Below are positions 1 to 5,747 of a stretch of DNA of 5,747 nt, in pieces. Origin of the DNA: Candidatus Methanophagales archaeon (lineage in GTDB: Archaea > Halobacteriota > Syntropharchaeia > Alkanophagales > Methanospirareceae); NCBI GenBank assembly GCA_021159475.1, contig JAGGRS010000052.1, forward strand, positions 1 to 5,747, written 5' to 3'. Below the pieces are notes generated by a model, which searched no databases, was not told the DNA's origin, and worked only from the letters and a program-made list of their open reading frames with translations. The position numbers and the translations under genes were made by a program. Position 1 is the stretch's first letter. The number at the start of each line of letters is the position of its first letter.

Positions 1-400
1 TTGCATACCCTCTATCCTTATAACTCGTCATCTCTGTGATAAGAGCAGTGATAGCGGGGAAGAACAAGCCAGCACCTGCACCCTGCAACAGTCGCGCAAA
101 TATCAGGTCAGAAGCCGCGTGAGAGAATGGAAATAGCGCCGATGCACCTGCATAAAGCAGGAGTCCACCAACAATCAGCGGTTTCCTGCCTATTTTATCT
201 GATAGTATCCCACCCGGGATCTCAAGTGGTGTGCTTGCAATTGTAAATGCTGCGAATATCAGTGAAGATACAAACCACGTGGTCTCAAATTTCTCAACCA
301 CCCACCATGCAAGCGGCGTCGCAATCACGGTAACACCAAATTGTGTGCTGAATACGCATATTGCTGCGATGGCTATGGTCCATCCACTACGATTGGTCAT
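1..400 (-). CDS. Major facilitator superfamily transporter, N-terminal part (cut by window edge)
   Basis: Reading the minus strand from the ATG at 400-398 gives an open frame of 133 codons that runs off the left edge, so only about the first third of a typical 400-residue MFS carrier is present. Predicted membrane segments lie near residues 7-30, 43-62, 73-92 and 97-120. The loop between segments 2 and 3 carries GGILSDKIGRKP (residues 63-74), a clear match to the MFS motif A (G-x-x-x-D-x-x-G-R-K). Segment 4 has FARLLQGAGAG (101-111), resembling motif B with its Arg and Gln-Gly. This predicts an inner-membrane secondary transporter of the drug/metabolite type, but the substrate cannot be told from this part. 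The start is supported by a purine-rich ribosome site just upstream. The gene is divergent from the DUF84 gene, 54 bases away. Confidence 0.9.
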   Translation of the reverse strand, partial: MTNRSGWTIAIAAICVFSTQFGVTVIATPLAWWVVEKFETTWFVSSLIFAAFTIASTPLEIPGGILSDKIGRKPLIVGGLLLYAGASALFPFSHAASDLIFARLLQGAGAGLFFPAITALITEMTSYKDRGYA

Positions 401-454
401 ATATCCTCTCTCCTCTGACTATTTATTATTCTATATCCCCCTATTCTTTTTATC
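401..454. promoter_or_regulatory. Divergent promoter region between MFS and DUF84 genes
   Basis: These 54 bases separate two divergent start codons. The AT-rich stretch 421-436 (ATTTATTATTCTATAT) lies about 20-34 bases before the DUF84 ATG at 455. That is the right distance for an archaeal TATA box driving a leaderless or almost leaderless transcript, and no Shine-Dalgarno core is seen in the bases just before that ATG. For the minus-strand gene, the AT-rich positions 446-454 (GATAAAAAG on the minus strand) could serve as its TATA box and leave room for the ribosome site at 405-416. Box placement is by eye and the transcription starts are inferred. Confidence 0.45.
405..416 (-). promoter_or_regulatory. 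Ribosome binding site of the MFS gene
   Basis: On the minus strand this reads AGAGGAGAGAGG and ends 4 bases before the ATG at 400. It contains two possible Shine-Dalgarno cores: GAGG, 4 bases from the start, and GGAG further out. It fixes the start of the transporter and implies that its transcript has a leader, unlike the facing gene. Confidence 0.6.
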
Positions 455-1000
455 ATGGTGAAGGTTTTAGTAGGGTCTCGTAACCCCGTGAAACTGAAAG
501 CAGCAAAGGAAGCGTTTTCTATATTCTTCAATGAAGTGGAAGTAGCAGGTATAGCCGTGGATAGCAAAGTATCCAGCCAGCCGGTGGGCGATGAGACATT
601 CAAGGGTGCTGAGAACCGGGCTTTAGAATTGAGAGCGCGTAACGAAGAGGAGCAATTAAATGCGAACTTCTTTGTGGGTATTGAGGGTGGAATAATAGAA
701 CTGTTCAGCAGGTGGTTTGTATTCGGTGTGATGTGTATCATGGACGAGCGTGGCATGAAAAGCTATGGCTGCACACCCTTCTTTGAATTACCATCCTCTA
801 TAACCGAACAGCTTCTGAGGGGTATAGAACTCGGTGACGTGATGGACGACCTGACGGGCGAGACGTGCACGAAGCAGAAACAGGGTGCAATCGGATATTT
901 CACCAGAGGTGTTATGGACAGGAAACAGTATTACATTGATGGGTTAATAGTTGCCTTAATCCCTTTTTTGAATCGCGATTTGTATCTTCAATCTCGCTGA
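455..1000 (+). CDS. DUF84 / YjjX-family inosine/xanthosine triphosphatase
   Basis: This 181-residue protein matches the usual length (about 170-185) and pattern of the DUF84/YjjX family, whose characterised members hydrolyse ITP and XTP and so keep deaminated purines out of nucleic acids. Visible signatures are VGSRNPVKLKA at residues 6-16, where the Asn-Pro-x-Lys begins the substrate pocket; SQPVGDETFKGAENRA at 41-56; FFVGIEGGI at 72-80; KQGAIGYFTRGVMDR at 142-156; and ALIPF at 167-171 near the C-terminus. It is a soluble cytoplasmic enzyme. The ATG at 455 places the beta-strand and SRNPVK motif at the normal distance from the N-terminus. No ribosome site precedes it, so leaderless translation is likely. 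Its last 13 bases, including the TGA, overlap the end of the convergent DUF1015 gene. The family assignment is firm; exact substrate preference is inferred from relatives. Confidence 0.93.
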   Translation: MVKVLVGSRNPVKLKAAKEAFSIFFNEVEVAGIAVDSKVSSQPVGDETFKGAENRALELRARNEEEQLNANFFVGIEGGIIELFSRWFVFGVMCIMDERGMKSYGCTPFFELPSSITEQLLRGIELGDVMDDLTGETCTKQKQGAIGYFTRGVMDRKQYYIDGLIVALIPFLNRDLYLQSR

Positions 1001-2298
1001 AACCTCCGCATCACAACGCCCTCCGCCACTTTCGGCAGGAAGAGTGTGGATTTTTGAGGCAATTCCTTCTTCTCCACCATCGCTTTATATTCAACATCCG
1101 CCATCTTCGGCGGTTTCAGGAAGAAAGCAACTCTGAAAGTGCCATTATTCACTCCCTCTATCGCTTCTCCTGGACTGGCAGTGAAGATAAGCTCCTCCGC
1201 TGGCTCGCCTCCAAGTGCAGGCTCAATGAGCCATTCATGCAGGCTTATTACATCCAGTCCGACTCGTTCGCCCCTCCTCTCTGATAGAGCCCTTATCTTT
1301 CGCTCGTCAGCACGCAGCAGATAGAAATTCTCACGGTCATACATGCATACCCTGACATCAAAATCGCCATCATTACATTCACGAAGCTTTGCGTAGATCT
1401 CGTCACGACCACAGGGTTCAACGTAGAAATTCGATTTTATCTGCTCCCACAGTGTATGCATGTGGCATCTCCTCAAACACCGGTGCCAGGGCAGCAATAA
1501 GAGCGCATTATCGTCAGCTTCAAGGAGCATCATCAGTGTATATGCAGACCCCCCACCCCCACACTTACTCAGCCAGTAAGAGGCGGTATACCGGTGATGC
1601 CCATCCAGAATCATTATCTTACGGTCGAGCATCAACTGCTGAATCTCTTCTATGAGTCCTTCATCTGAGAGCGCCCAGAGTAGGTGCCGGCTGCCATTCA
1701 GTGAGACATCCACAAGTGGCTTCTTCTCCACTGGCTCTTCTGGCACTGACATTGGCGTTGAAGAGCCTATGTAATGTTCAAAGATACGGTTTATCTCATG
1801 GTGTGGCATCTTATAAGCTGCAACTACGGGTGCGAAATTCATGCCACATCCCTTCATCAGCCGGTATCGCTCGTCTGTATTGGATTCGAAGGTGTTCTCA
1901 TGCCCGAATATAAGATGGTCATTCAATTTCTCAAGCTTCACCAGTGCCACGAGTCCGGAGGCGAAGTAAGTCTCTCTTCTATTCTCCTCTGGAATCTGGT
2001 TCATGAGCTCGCTCGAGAGTTTATAACTGATTCCGTAGATGTATAACGCGGGCTTCTCACACTCTATCAGGATTCCCTCATTGAACATACGCTCTAAATT
2101 CGCACGTGCATAACGCACAAATTCGTGCTCGCTCATACCCCTACGCCTGGTGGTGAAGTGGATGACATTGTCCCTCCTGAGTGAATATCTCCTGTATTGA
2201 GCGTCGTCAATGGTGTCATAGACCGGGCAAATGAGCTCGTCTCGATTTGCCAATTCCGGGTTCAATATCGTCGCTCTGAATGGCTTTATCTCCACCAT
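988..2298 (-). CDS. DUF1015 family protein, possible free-serine kinase-type enzyme
   Basis: The 436-residue soluble protein follows the DUF1015 pattern along its length: IKPFRATILNP at residues 4-14, CPVYDTI at 24-30, an ASGLVALVKLE segment at 113-123, FGHENTF at 131-137 followed by DERYRLMKG (142-150) and NFAPVVAAY (154-162), the invariant DGHHRY at 232-237, LDVISLHEWLIEP at 348-360, and PQKSTLFLPKVAEGVV at 414-429. Length is slightly above the usual 400-420. The DGHHRY motif resembles the D-G-H-H-R element of ParB/sulfiredoxin-fold free L-serine kinases, and I recall reports linking bacterial DUF1015 proteins to that activity. Function here is therefore inference, not demonstrated. The ATG at 2298 places the family's N-terminal PFR motif at its normal position. 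The gene is divergent from kae1 (55 bases apart) and converges on the DUF84 gene with a 13-base overlap. A Gly-rich loop (247-250) is encoded by a C-rich tract. Confidence 0.9.
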   Translation of the reverse strand: MVEIKPFRATILNPELANRDELICPVYDTIDDAQYRRYSLRRDNVIHFTTRRRGMSEHEFVRYARANLERMFNEGILIECEKPALYIYGISYKLSSELMNQIPEENRRETYFASGLVALVKLEKLNDHLIFGHENTFESNTDERYRLMKGCGMNFAPVVAAYKMPHHEINRIFEHYIGSSTPMSVPEEPVEKKPLVDVSLNGSRHLLWALSDEGLIEEIQQLMLDRKIMILDGHHRYTASYWLSKCGGGGSAYTLMMLLEADDNALLLLPWHRCLRRCHMHTLWEQIKSNFYVEPCGRDEIYAKLRECNDGDFDVRVCMYDRENFYLLRADERKIRALSERRGERVGLDVISLHEWLIEPALGGEPAEELIFTASPGEAIEGVNNGTFRVAFFLKPPKMADVEYKAMVEKKELPQKSTLFLPKVAEGVVMRRFQRD

Positions 2299-2353
2299 GT
2301 TAAATAATAAATGCGGCTGTATTAAGGTATTATGGTAAAGGAAGTATTAAGAA
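2299..2353. promoter_or_regulatory. Divergent promoter region between DUF1015 and kae1
   Basis: These 55 bases lie between two divergent ATGs. For kae1, the AT-rich run TTAAATAATAAA at 2300-2311 would place transcription start near 2330-2335 and give a leader of about 20 bases containing AAGGAAG (2338-2344), a weak ribosome site 9 bases before the ATG at 2354. For the DUF1015 gene, minus-strand CTTAATAC, about 23-30 bases before its ATG, could serve as a TATA box for a leaderless message, because no Shine-Dalgarno core precedes that start. All of this is read by eye. Confidence 0.4.
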
Positions 2354-3355
2354 ATGGTGGTCATTCTGGGACTTGAAGGGACAGCATGGAACCTCAGTGC
2401 TGCACTGGTAACCGATGATAGAGTGATATACGAAACGGAATCGGCATACAAGCCCGCGCATGGCGGTATCCATCCAAGGGAAGCGGCACAGCATCACGCA
2501 TCCGAGCTCAAACGTGTGGTATCGGAAGTGATAGAGGGTGCGAAAGAAAAGGGATTCTCCATCTCTGATATAGATGGTGTGGCATTCTCTCAGGGTCCGG
2601 GCATGGGTCCCTGCCTGAGGACGGTAGCGACGGCGGCAAGGGCTCTGGCACTGACATTAAAAAAGCCTCTTATCGGCGTCAACCACTGTATCGCACATAT
2701 AGAAATAGGTAGATGGCGCTGTGGTGTGAGAGACCCTGTGGTGCTGTATGTAAGTGGAGCGAACTCTCAGGTTCTCACATATTACGCGGGGCGTTACCGC
2801 ATCCTGGGCGAGACACTGGATATTGGTATAGGTAATGCGCTGGATAAATTCGCACGCTACATGGGTCTGAGCCATCCAGGAGGTCCGAAGATAGAAGAAC
2901 TGGCGTCCCGAGCCAGAGAATATATTCACTTACCGTATGTGGTGAAGGGTATGGATTTCTCATTCTCCGGGCTGACCACCGCCGCTAAGGATGCACTGGA
3001 TGCCGGGCACGATAGGGAAGCGGTATGCTATTCATTCCAGGAGACCGCCTTTGCTATGCTTACAGAGGTGACAGAGCGCGCAATGGCATATTGCGGTAAA
3101 GAAGAGTTGCTTTTGGCGGGAGGAGTGGGAGCGAATCGGCGATTGCAGCAGATGCTACGGACGATGTGCCATGACCGCGGTGCGCGATTCTCCGTGCCCG
3201 AAGCGCGCTATCTACGTGATAACGGTGCTATGATTGCTTATCTCGGACTGCTTCAATTCAAGTCCGGACAGACGATAGAACTGCGGGAATCGGCGGTGAA
3301 GCCGAATTTCAGACCTGACGAGGTGGAAGTCGTGTGGAGGGGCATAAATAACTGA
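2354..3355 (+). CDS. kae1: Kae1, catalytic subunit of the KEOPS complex for tRNA t6A modification (unfused)
   Basis: The 333-residue ASKHA-fold protein transfers the threonylcarbamoyl group from threonylcarbamoyl-AMP (made by Sua5/TsaC) to A37 of ANN-decoding tRNAs, working in the cytoplasm with Bud32, Cgi121 and Pcc1. Signatures in order: ILGLEGTAWNLSAAL at residues 4-18 (phosphate-1 loop region), GGIHPREAAQHHA at 37-49, FSQGPGMGPCLR at 78-89, the metal-binding HCIAHIEIG at 111-119 (His111 and His115), YVSGANSQV at 132-140 (Tyr132), FSFSGL at 202-207, LLLAGGVGANRRL at 252-264, and DNGAMIAY at 289-296, with Asp289 as the probable last metal ligand. HCxAH and SGANSQ mark the archaeal/eukaryotic Kae1 branch rather than bacterial TsaD. 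The protein stops just after the Kae1 domain, whereas many euryarchaeal homologues continue into a Bud32 kinase domain of about 200 residues. No Bud32 sequence follows here; the next gene is hppA. Confidence 0.96.
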   Translation: MVVILGLEGTAWNLSAALVTDDRVIYETESAYKPAHGGIHPREAAQHHASELKRVVSEVIEGAKEKGFSISDIDGVAFSQGPGMGPCLRTVATAARALALTLKKPLIGVNHCIAHIEIGRWRCGVRDPVVLYVSGANSQVLTYYAGRYRILGETLDIGIGNALDKFARYMGLSHPGGPKIEELASRAREYIHLPYVVKGMDFSFSGLTTAAKDALDAGHDREAVCYSFQETAFAMLTEVTERAMAYCGKEELLLAGGVGANRRLQQMLRTMCHDRGARFSVPEARYLRDNGAMIAYLGLLQFKSGQTIELRESAVKPNFRPDEVEVVWRGINN

Positions 3356-3397
3356 TCTTCCCAGCTGGTCACTACTACAATCAGATATTAAGCAATA

Positions 3398-3405
3398 TTT
3401 ATATA
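3398..3405 (+). promoter_or_regulatory. TATA box of hppA
   Basis: TTTATATA lies in the short spacer after kae1 and is preceded by the purine-rich AAGCAA, a possible BRE. Archaeal transcription normally starts about 25-27 bases downstream of the box centre, here near 3427. That would leave a leader of roughly a dozen bases holding the ribosome site at 3430-3435. It is the best-formed promoter in the window and suggests hppA is transcribed independently of kae1. Confidence 0.6.
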
Positions 3406-3429
3406 TTACTACTACCGGATATATGGATT

Positions 3430-3435
3430 GGTGAT
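3430..3435 (+). promoter_or_regulatory. Ribosome binding site deciding the hppA start
   Basis: GGTGAT is complementary to the ATCACC near the 3' end of archaeal 16S rRNA and lies 4 bases before the ATG at 3440. In-frame TTG (3428) and GTG (3431) codons are also available, but they lie within or before this site, so the ATG at 3440 is preferred. Confidence 0.65.
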
Positions 3436-3439
3436 TAAG

Positions 3440-5545
3440 ATGGAGCTACTCTGGTTAGCGCCACTGGCGGGGCTGATAAGTCTTGCATTCGCAGCGATAT
3501 TCGCTATTTATACGCTCAGGCAGGAATCGGGCAGTGAGGAGATGAATGCTATCTCTAACGCCATCCAGGAAGGCGCTTCTGCGTATCTCAACCGTCAGTA
3601 TAGGACCATTGCAGTTGTTGCGGTTGTAATCGCAGTCGTTTTGTTCGTTGCTTTATCGCACGCATTTCCTCATGGTGCTTCCGATTCCGGGCGTGTGGCA
3701 ATTGCTTTCATGGCAGGCGCTGCTTGTTCCGCTGCCGCTGGTTATGTTGGTATGTTTGTCTCAACACGCGGTAATGTCCGGGTTGCCAAGGCGGCGGAAT
3801 CGGGGCTGCGTAAGGCGCTTACAGTTGCATTCAGGGGTGGTGCCGTGACGGGTCTATCGGTTGTTGGACTCGCTTTGCTCGGGACTGCTGCTCTCTACAT
3901 CATCTATGGTGCGAATCCACGAGCAGTGGACCTCATTGTGGGCTATGGATTCGGAGCATCACTGATCTCTCTATTTGCACGGATAGGTGGCGGGATATAT
4001 ACGAAGGCTGCGGATGTAGGCGCTGATCTGGTAGGTAAGGTAGAAGCGGGGATACCGGAGGACGACCCGCGAAATGCCGCTGTCATTGCCGATAATGTGG
4101 GTGACAACGTGGGTGACTGTGCGGGCATGGGTGCCGATCTGTTTGAGACTTACGTGGTAACAGCAATAGCAGCAATGCTGATTGGGGGTTTGATAACGAA
4201 ACGAGGCATGGCAAAAGCTATCTTCCCGAATATCACTTCTAATTTCGCTCTGATTGAGTATCCTCTCATTCTTGGCGCTGTCGCCATCCTCGCTTCCATA
4301 ATCGCGATATTCGCAGTGCGAATGGGCAGGAGTGAGCGGATCATGCCCGCATTATACAGGGGCGTCGCTACTGCCGCAGTGCTCAGTATGGTGATGTTCT
4401 ATCCCGTAACCGCGGTATTGATTGGCACTGATGCACCTGCAATCGCGATATACCTGTCCGCGGTGATCGGGCTAATAGCAATGGCGCTCATGGTCATTGT
4501 GACCGAATATTTCACACAGATACATGCACCTGTACGAGCGATTGCGGAAGCGAGCAAGACCGGCGCGGGAACAAACCTGATTACCGGGCTGGCTATGGGG
4601 ATGCTCTCCACTGGCTTACCGGTGGTAATTATCTCTGGTAGCATACTGGCTGCTTATTTCATACCTCTGTATCTGAGTGGCGATAGCCTCGCCGGACTGT
4701 ATGGTATCGCGATAACTGCGGTGGCTATGCTCTCTACCACCGGAATCATCATTGCTCTGGACTCCTATGGACCCATAACAGACAATGCGGGCGGTATAGC
4801 GGAGATGGCGGATTTGCCCGCACAGGTCAGAGAGCGAACAGATAAGCTCGATGCTGTCGGTAATACCACGAAGGCGGTGACCAAGGGTTACGCAATCGCT
4901 TCAGCGGCAATTGCCGCGCTCGCGCTATTCTCCGATTATCTGCACAAGGTGAACCTGCCAGCAGCGAGTTTCAGCCTCTTCAATCCTCTCGTGCTCGTTG
5001 GACTACTGCTCGGTGGGCTTCTTCCTTTCATCTTCAGCGCGGTCATGATGCGGGCAGTGGGCAGGGGTGCATTCAAGATAGTGGAGGAGGTAAGACGGCA
5101 GTTCAGGGAGATACCGGGCATCATGGAGGGAGAAGCGAAACCCGAGTATGGTAAATGCGTTGAGATAGTGACTGCAGCCGCGCTGAAGGAGATGATAGTG
5201 CCTGGAATGATCGCGGTTGTTGTTCCAATAGCTGTTGGGTTATTCAGTCCGATTGCACTTGGGGGGCTATTAATTGGCGTTATTGTCTCGGGACTGGTGC
5301 TGGCATTGATGATGGCAAATGGTGGTGCGGCATGGGACAATGCGAAGAAGATGATAGAGGATGGCTATCTGGGTGGAAAGGGCAGCGATGCGCACAAAGC
5401 GGCAGTAATTGGCGATACCGTTGGTGACCCATTCAAGGATACCGCGGGACCCGCGATCAACCCACTCATCAAGGCGATGAATATGGTCGCGATTCTATTC
5501 TCCACGCTATTCGTGGCTTTTAGTCTCATGCCCATGCCACCATAG
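3440..5545 (+). CDS. hppA: Membrane-bound proton-pumping pyrophosphatase, K+-independent type
   Basis: From the ATG this is a 701-residue integral membrane protein, normal for the family, with about 16 hydrophobic segments (roughly residues 5-25, 57-76, 86-106, 130-155, 163-181, 233-252, 271-293, 308-328, 332-356, 381-410, 418-440, 484-499, 514-537, 583-604, 606-626, 681-697). It couples hydrolysis of PPi to ion export across the cytoplasmic membrane. The PPi/Mg site is clear: [11 protein letters not shown] at 192-202, [20 protein letters not shown] from 204, then [14 protein letters not shown] (225-238), [17 protein letters not shown] at 440-456, and [18 protein letters not shown] at 658-675. 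[13 protein letters not shown] (474-486) has Lys478 and Thr481 where K+-dependent enzymes have Ala and Ala/Gly, so the enzyme should not need potassium, and that class is known to pump protons. A probable terminator follows. Confidence 0.96.
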   Translation: MELLWLAPLAGLISLAFAAIFAIYTLRQESGSEEMNAISNAIQEGASAYLNRQYRTIAVVAVVIAVVLFVALSHAFPHGASDSGRVAIAFMAGAACSAAAGYVGMFVSTRGNVRVAKAAESGLRKALTVAFRGGAVTGLSVVGLALLGTAALYIIYGANPRAVDLIVGYGFGASLISLFARIGGGIYTKAADVGADLVGKVEAGIPEDDPRNAAVIADNVGDNVGDCAGMGADLFETYVVTAIAAMLIGGLITKRGMAKAIFPNITSNFALIEYPLILGAVAILASIIAIFAVRMGRSERIMPALYRGVATAAVLSMVMFYPVTAVLIGTDAPAIAIYLSAVIGLIAMALMVIVTEYFTQIHAPVRAIAEASKTGAGTNLITGLAMGMLSTGLPVVIISGSILAAYFIPLYLSGDSLAGLYGIAITAVAMLSTTGIIIALDSYGPITDNAGGIAEMADLPAQVRERTDKLDAVGNTTKAVTKGYAIASAAIAALALFSDYLHKVNLPAASFSLFNPLVLVGLLLGGLLPFIFSAVMMRAVGRGAFKIVEEVRRQFREIPGIMEGEAKPEYGKCVEIVTAAALKEMIVPGMIAVVVPIAVGLFSPIALGGLLIGVIVSGLVLALMMANGGAAWDNAKKMIEDGYLGGKGSDAHKAAVIGDTVGDPFKDTAGPAINPLIKAMNMVAILFSTLFVAFSLMPMPP

Positions 5546-5574
5546 ATAGATACGGGAATAGATAGCTCTTGATT

Positions 5575-5597
5575 CGTCCTTCCTCTTTTCTTCTTTA
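5575..5597 (+). terminator. Probable transcription terminator after hppA
   Basis: About 30 bases after the hppA stop the plus strand becomes a pyrimidine run with repeated T clusters (CCTTCCTCTTTTCTTCTTT). Archaeal RNA polymerase typically terminates at such T-rich non-template tracts without a hairpin. I see no strong stem-loop before it. Confidence 0.4.
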
Positions 5598-5607
5598 TAT
5601 TTATATC
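5594..5607 (+). promoter_or_regulatory. Candidate TATA element for the Yip1-like gene
   Basis: An alternating T/A stretch (TTTATATTTATATC) directly follows the pyrimidine tract. If used, transcription would start near 5627 and give a leader of about 70 bases containing the inverted repeat at 5648-5672. The competing candidate is the TATA-like core of the palindrome at 5671-5680, only about 21 bases from the ATG, slightly close for a leaderless start. Confidence 0.35.
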
Positions 5608-5647
5608 TATGCAATAAATATTATCTTATCATCTAACATCTATTATT

Positions 5648-5672
5648 GGCTGTTTGTAATTGTTGGACAGCC
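5648..5672. repeat. Inverted repeat, possible operator or leader hairpin
   Basis: The arms GGCTGT (5648-5653) and ACAGCC (5667-5672) are perfect 6-base complements around a 13-base AT-rich spacer. They end 24 bases before the start of the Yip1-like gene. As DNA this could be a two-half-site regulator operator; as RNA, a modest hairpin in a leader. Either role is inference. Confidence 0.4.
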
Positions 5673-5680
5673 TATATAGG
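5671..5680. promoter_or_regulatory. Perfect 10-base palindrome with TATA-like core
   Basis: CCTATATAGG is its own reverse complement and overlaps the right arm of the inverted repeat by two bases. The TATATA core could be a TATA box, or the palindrome could be a binding site overlapping one. Confidence 0.35.
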
Positions 5681-5696
5681 GAATAGGGAAGTAAAA

Positions 5697-5747
5697 ATGT
5701 TAGAAGTATTGACAAATCCGAACAAATTTTTTGAAACGAGGAAGAAA
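5697..5747 (+). CDS. Yip1-like membrane protein, N-terminal 17 residues only
   Basis: An ATG at 5697 opens a frame that runs to the window end as MLEVLTNPNKFFETRKK. Archaeal Yip1-domain proteins, small polytopic membrane proteins of unknown exact role, commonly begin with an MLEvLtNPnkFFeer-like stretch just before the first membrane segment, and this fragment matches that memory closely. An AGGGAAG stretch (5684-5690) is a weak ribosome site. The evidence is only 17 residues, so the family call is tentative; that a coding region begins here is more certain. It lies 151 bases after hppA on the same strand, with a probable terminator between, so it likely has its own promoter. Confidence 0.55.
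   Translation, partial: MLEVLTNPNKFFETRKK

Noticed and set aside
397..756. A 119-codon minus-strand open frame opposite the DUF84 gene.
   Set aside because: It overlaps the start region of the MFS gene and lies antisense to a well-matched conserved gene.
2332..2376. A 14-codon upstream reading frame (ATG at 2332) overlapping the kae1 start in another frame.
   Set aside because: It is very short, has no good ribosome site, and kae1 has its own possible site at 2338-2344; chance is the simplest explanation.
3361..3368. CCAGCTGG palindrome after the kae1 stop, considered as a terminator hairpin.
   Set aside because: It has no loop and no following T run, and 8-base palindromes are common by chance.
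3353..3385. CTGAT/ATCAG pairing around the kae1 stop.
   Set aside because: Only five base pairs with a loop of more than 20 bases; not a credible structure.
3356..3427. Possible remnant of a Bud32 domain after kae1.
   Set aside because: The short spacer reads as promoter sequence with stops; no kinase-like motif is visible in any frame.
4936..5340. A 134-codon minus-strand open frame opposite hppA.
   Set aside because: It is a Ser/Thr/Pro/Ile-rich shadow of the hydrophobic hppA coding strand, with no recognisable domain.
1..5747. Search for tRNA, CRISPR repeats, insertion sequences and att sites.
   Set aside because: No cloverleaf-like segments, regularly spaced repeats, transposase motifs or flanking direct repeats were seen, and coding genes fill nearly all the window.

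Overview
The window looks like a chromosomal stretch from a euryarchaeal-type archaeon. The universal t6A gene is the archaeal/eukaryotic Kae1 form. Promoter-like elements are TATA boxes rather than -35/-10 boxes. At least one start has a GGTGAT ribosome site matching the archaeal 16S 3' end, and two other genes have no evident ribosome site directly before the ATG, as in leaderless archaeal transcripts. The DUF84, DUF1015, Kae1, membrane pyrophosphatase and Yip1-like set fits methanogen- or ANME-like lineages, but that narrower placement is inference only.

Layout, left to right: (1) the N-terminal 133 codons of a major facilitator transporter on the minus strand, running off the left edge; (2) a 54-base divergent promoter region; (3) a complete DUF84 / YjjX-type inosine/xanthosine triphosphatase gene (+); (4) a complete DUF1015 gene (-) whose 3' end overlaps the DUF84 3' end by 13 bases; (5) a 55-base divergent promoter region; (6) a complete, stand-alone kae1 gene (+) with no Bud32 kinase domain fused to it; (7) a short spacer with a strong TATA box and ribosome site; (8) hppA (+), a K+-independent-type membrane pyrophosphatase of 701 residues; (9) a 151-base spacer with a pyrimidine-rich probable terminator, a second TATA-like stretch and an inverted repeat next to a 10-base palindrome; (10) the first 17 codons of a Yip1-like membrane protein gene (+), cut by the right edge.

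The genes are mostly housekeeping and seem to be transcribed singly or as divergent pairs rather than as one operon. Loose functional links are nucleotide-pool cleaning (DUF84), tRNA t6A modification (Kae1) and recovery of energy from biosynthetic pyrophosphate (HppA; the Sua5/TsaC step that feeds Kae1 releases PPi). I see no mobile element, CRISPR array, RNA gene or defence system. I found no convincing undescribed multi-gene system. The most checkable points are the unfused Kae1, the Lys signature in HppA, the DGHHRY motif of the DUF1015 protein, and the inverted repeat and palindrome before the Yip1-like gene.
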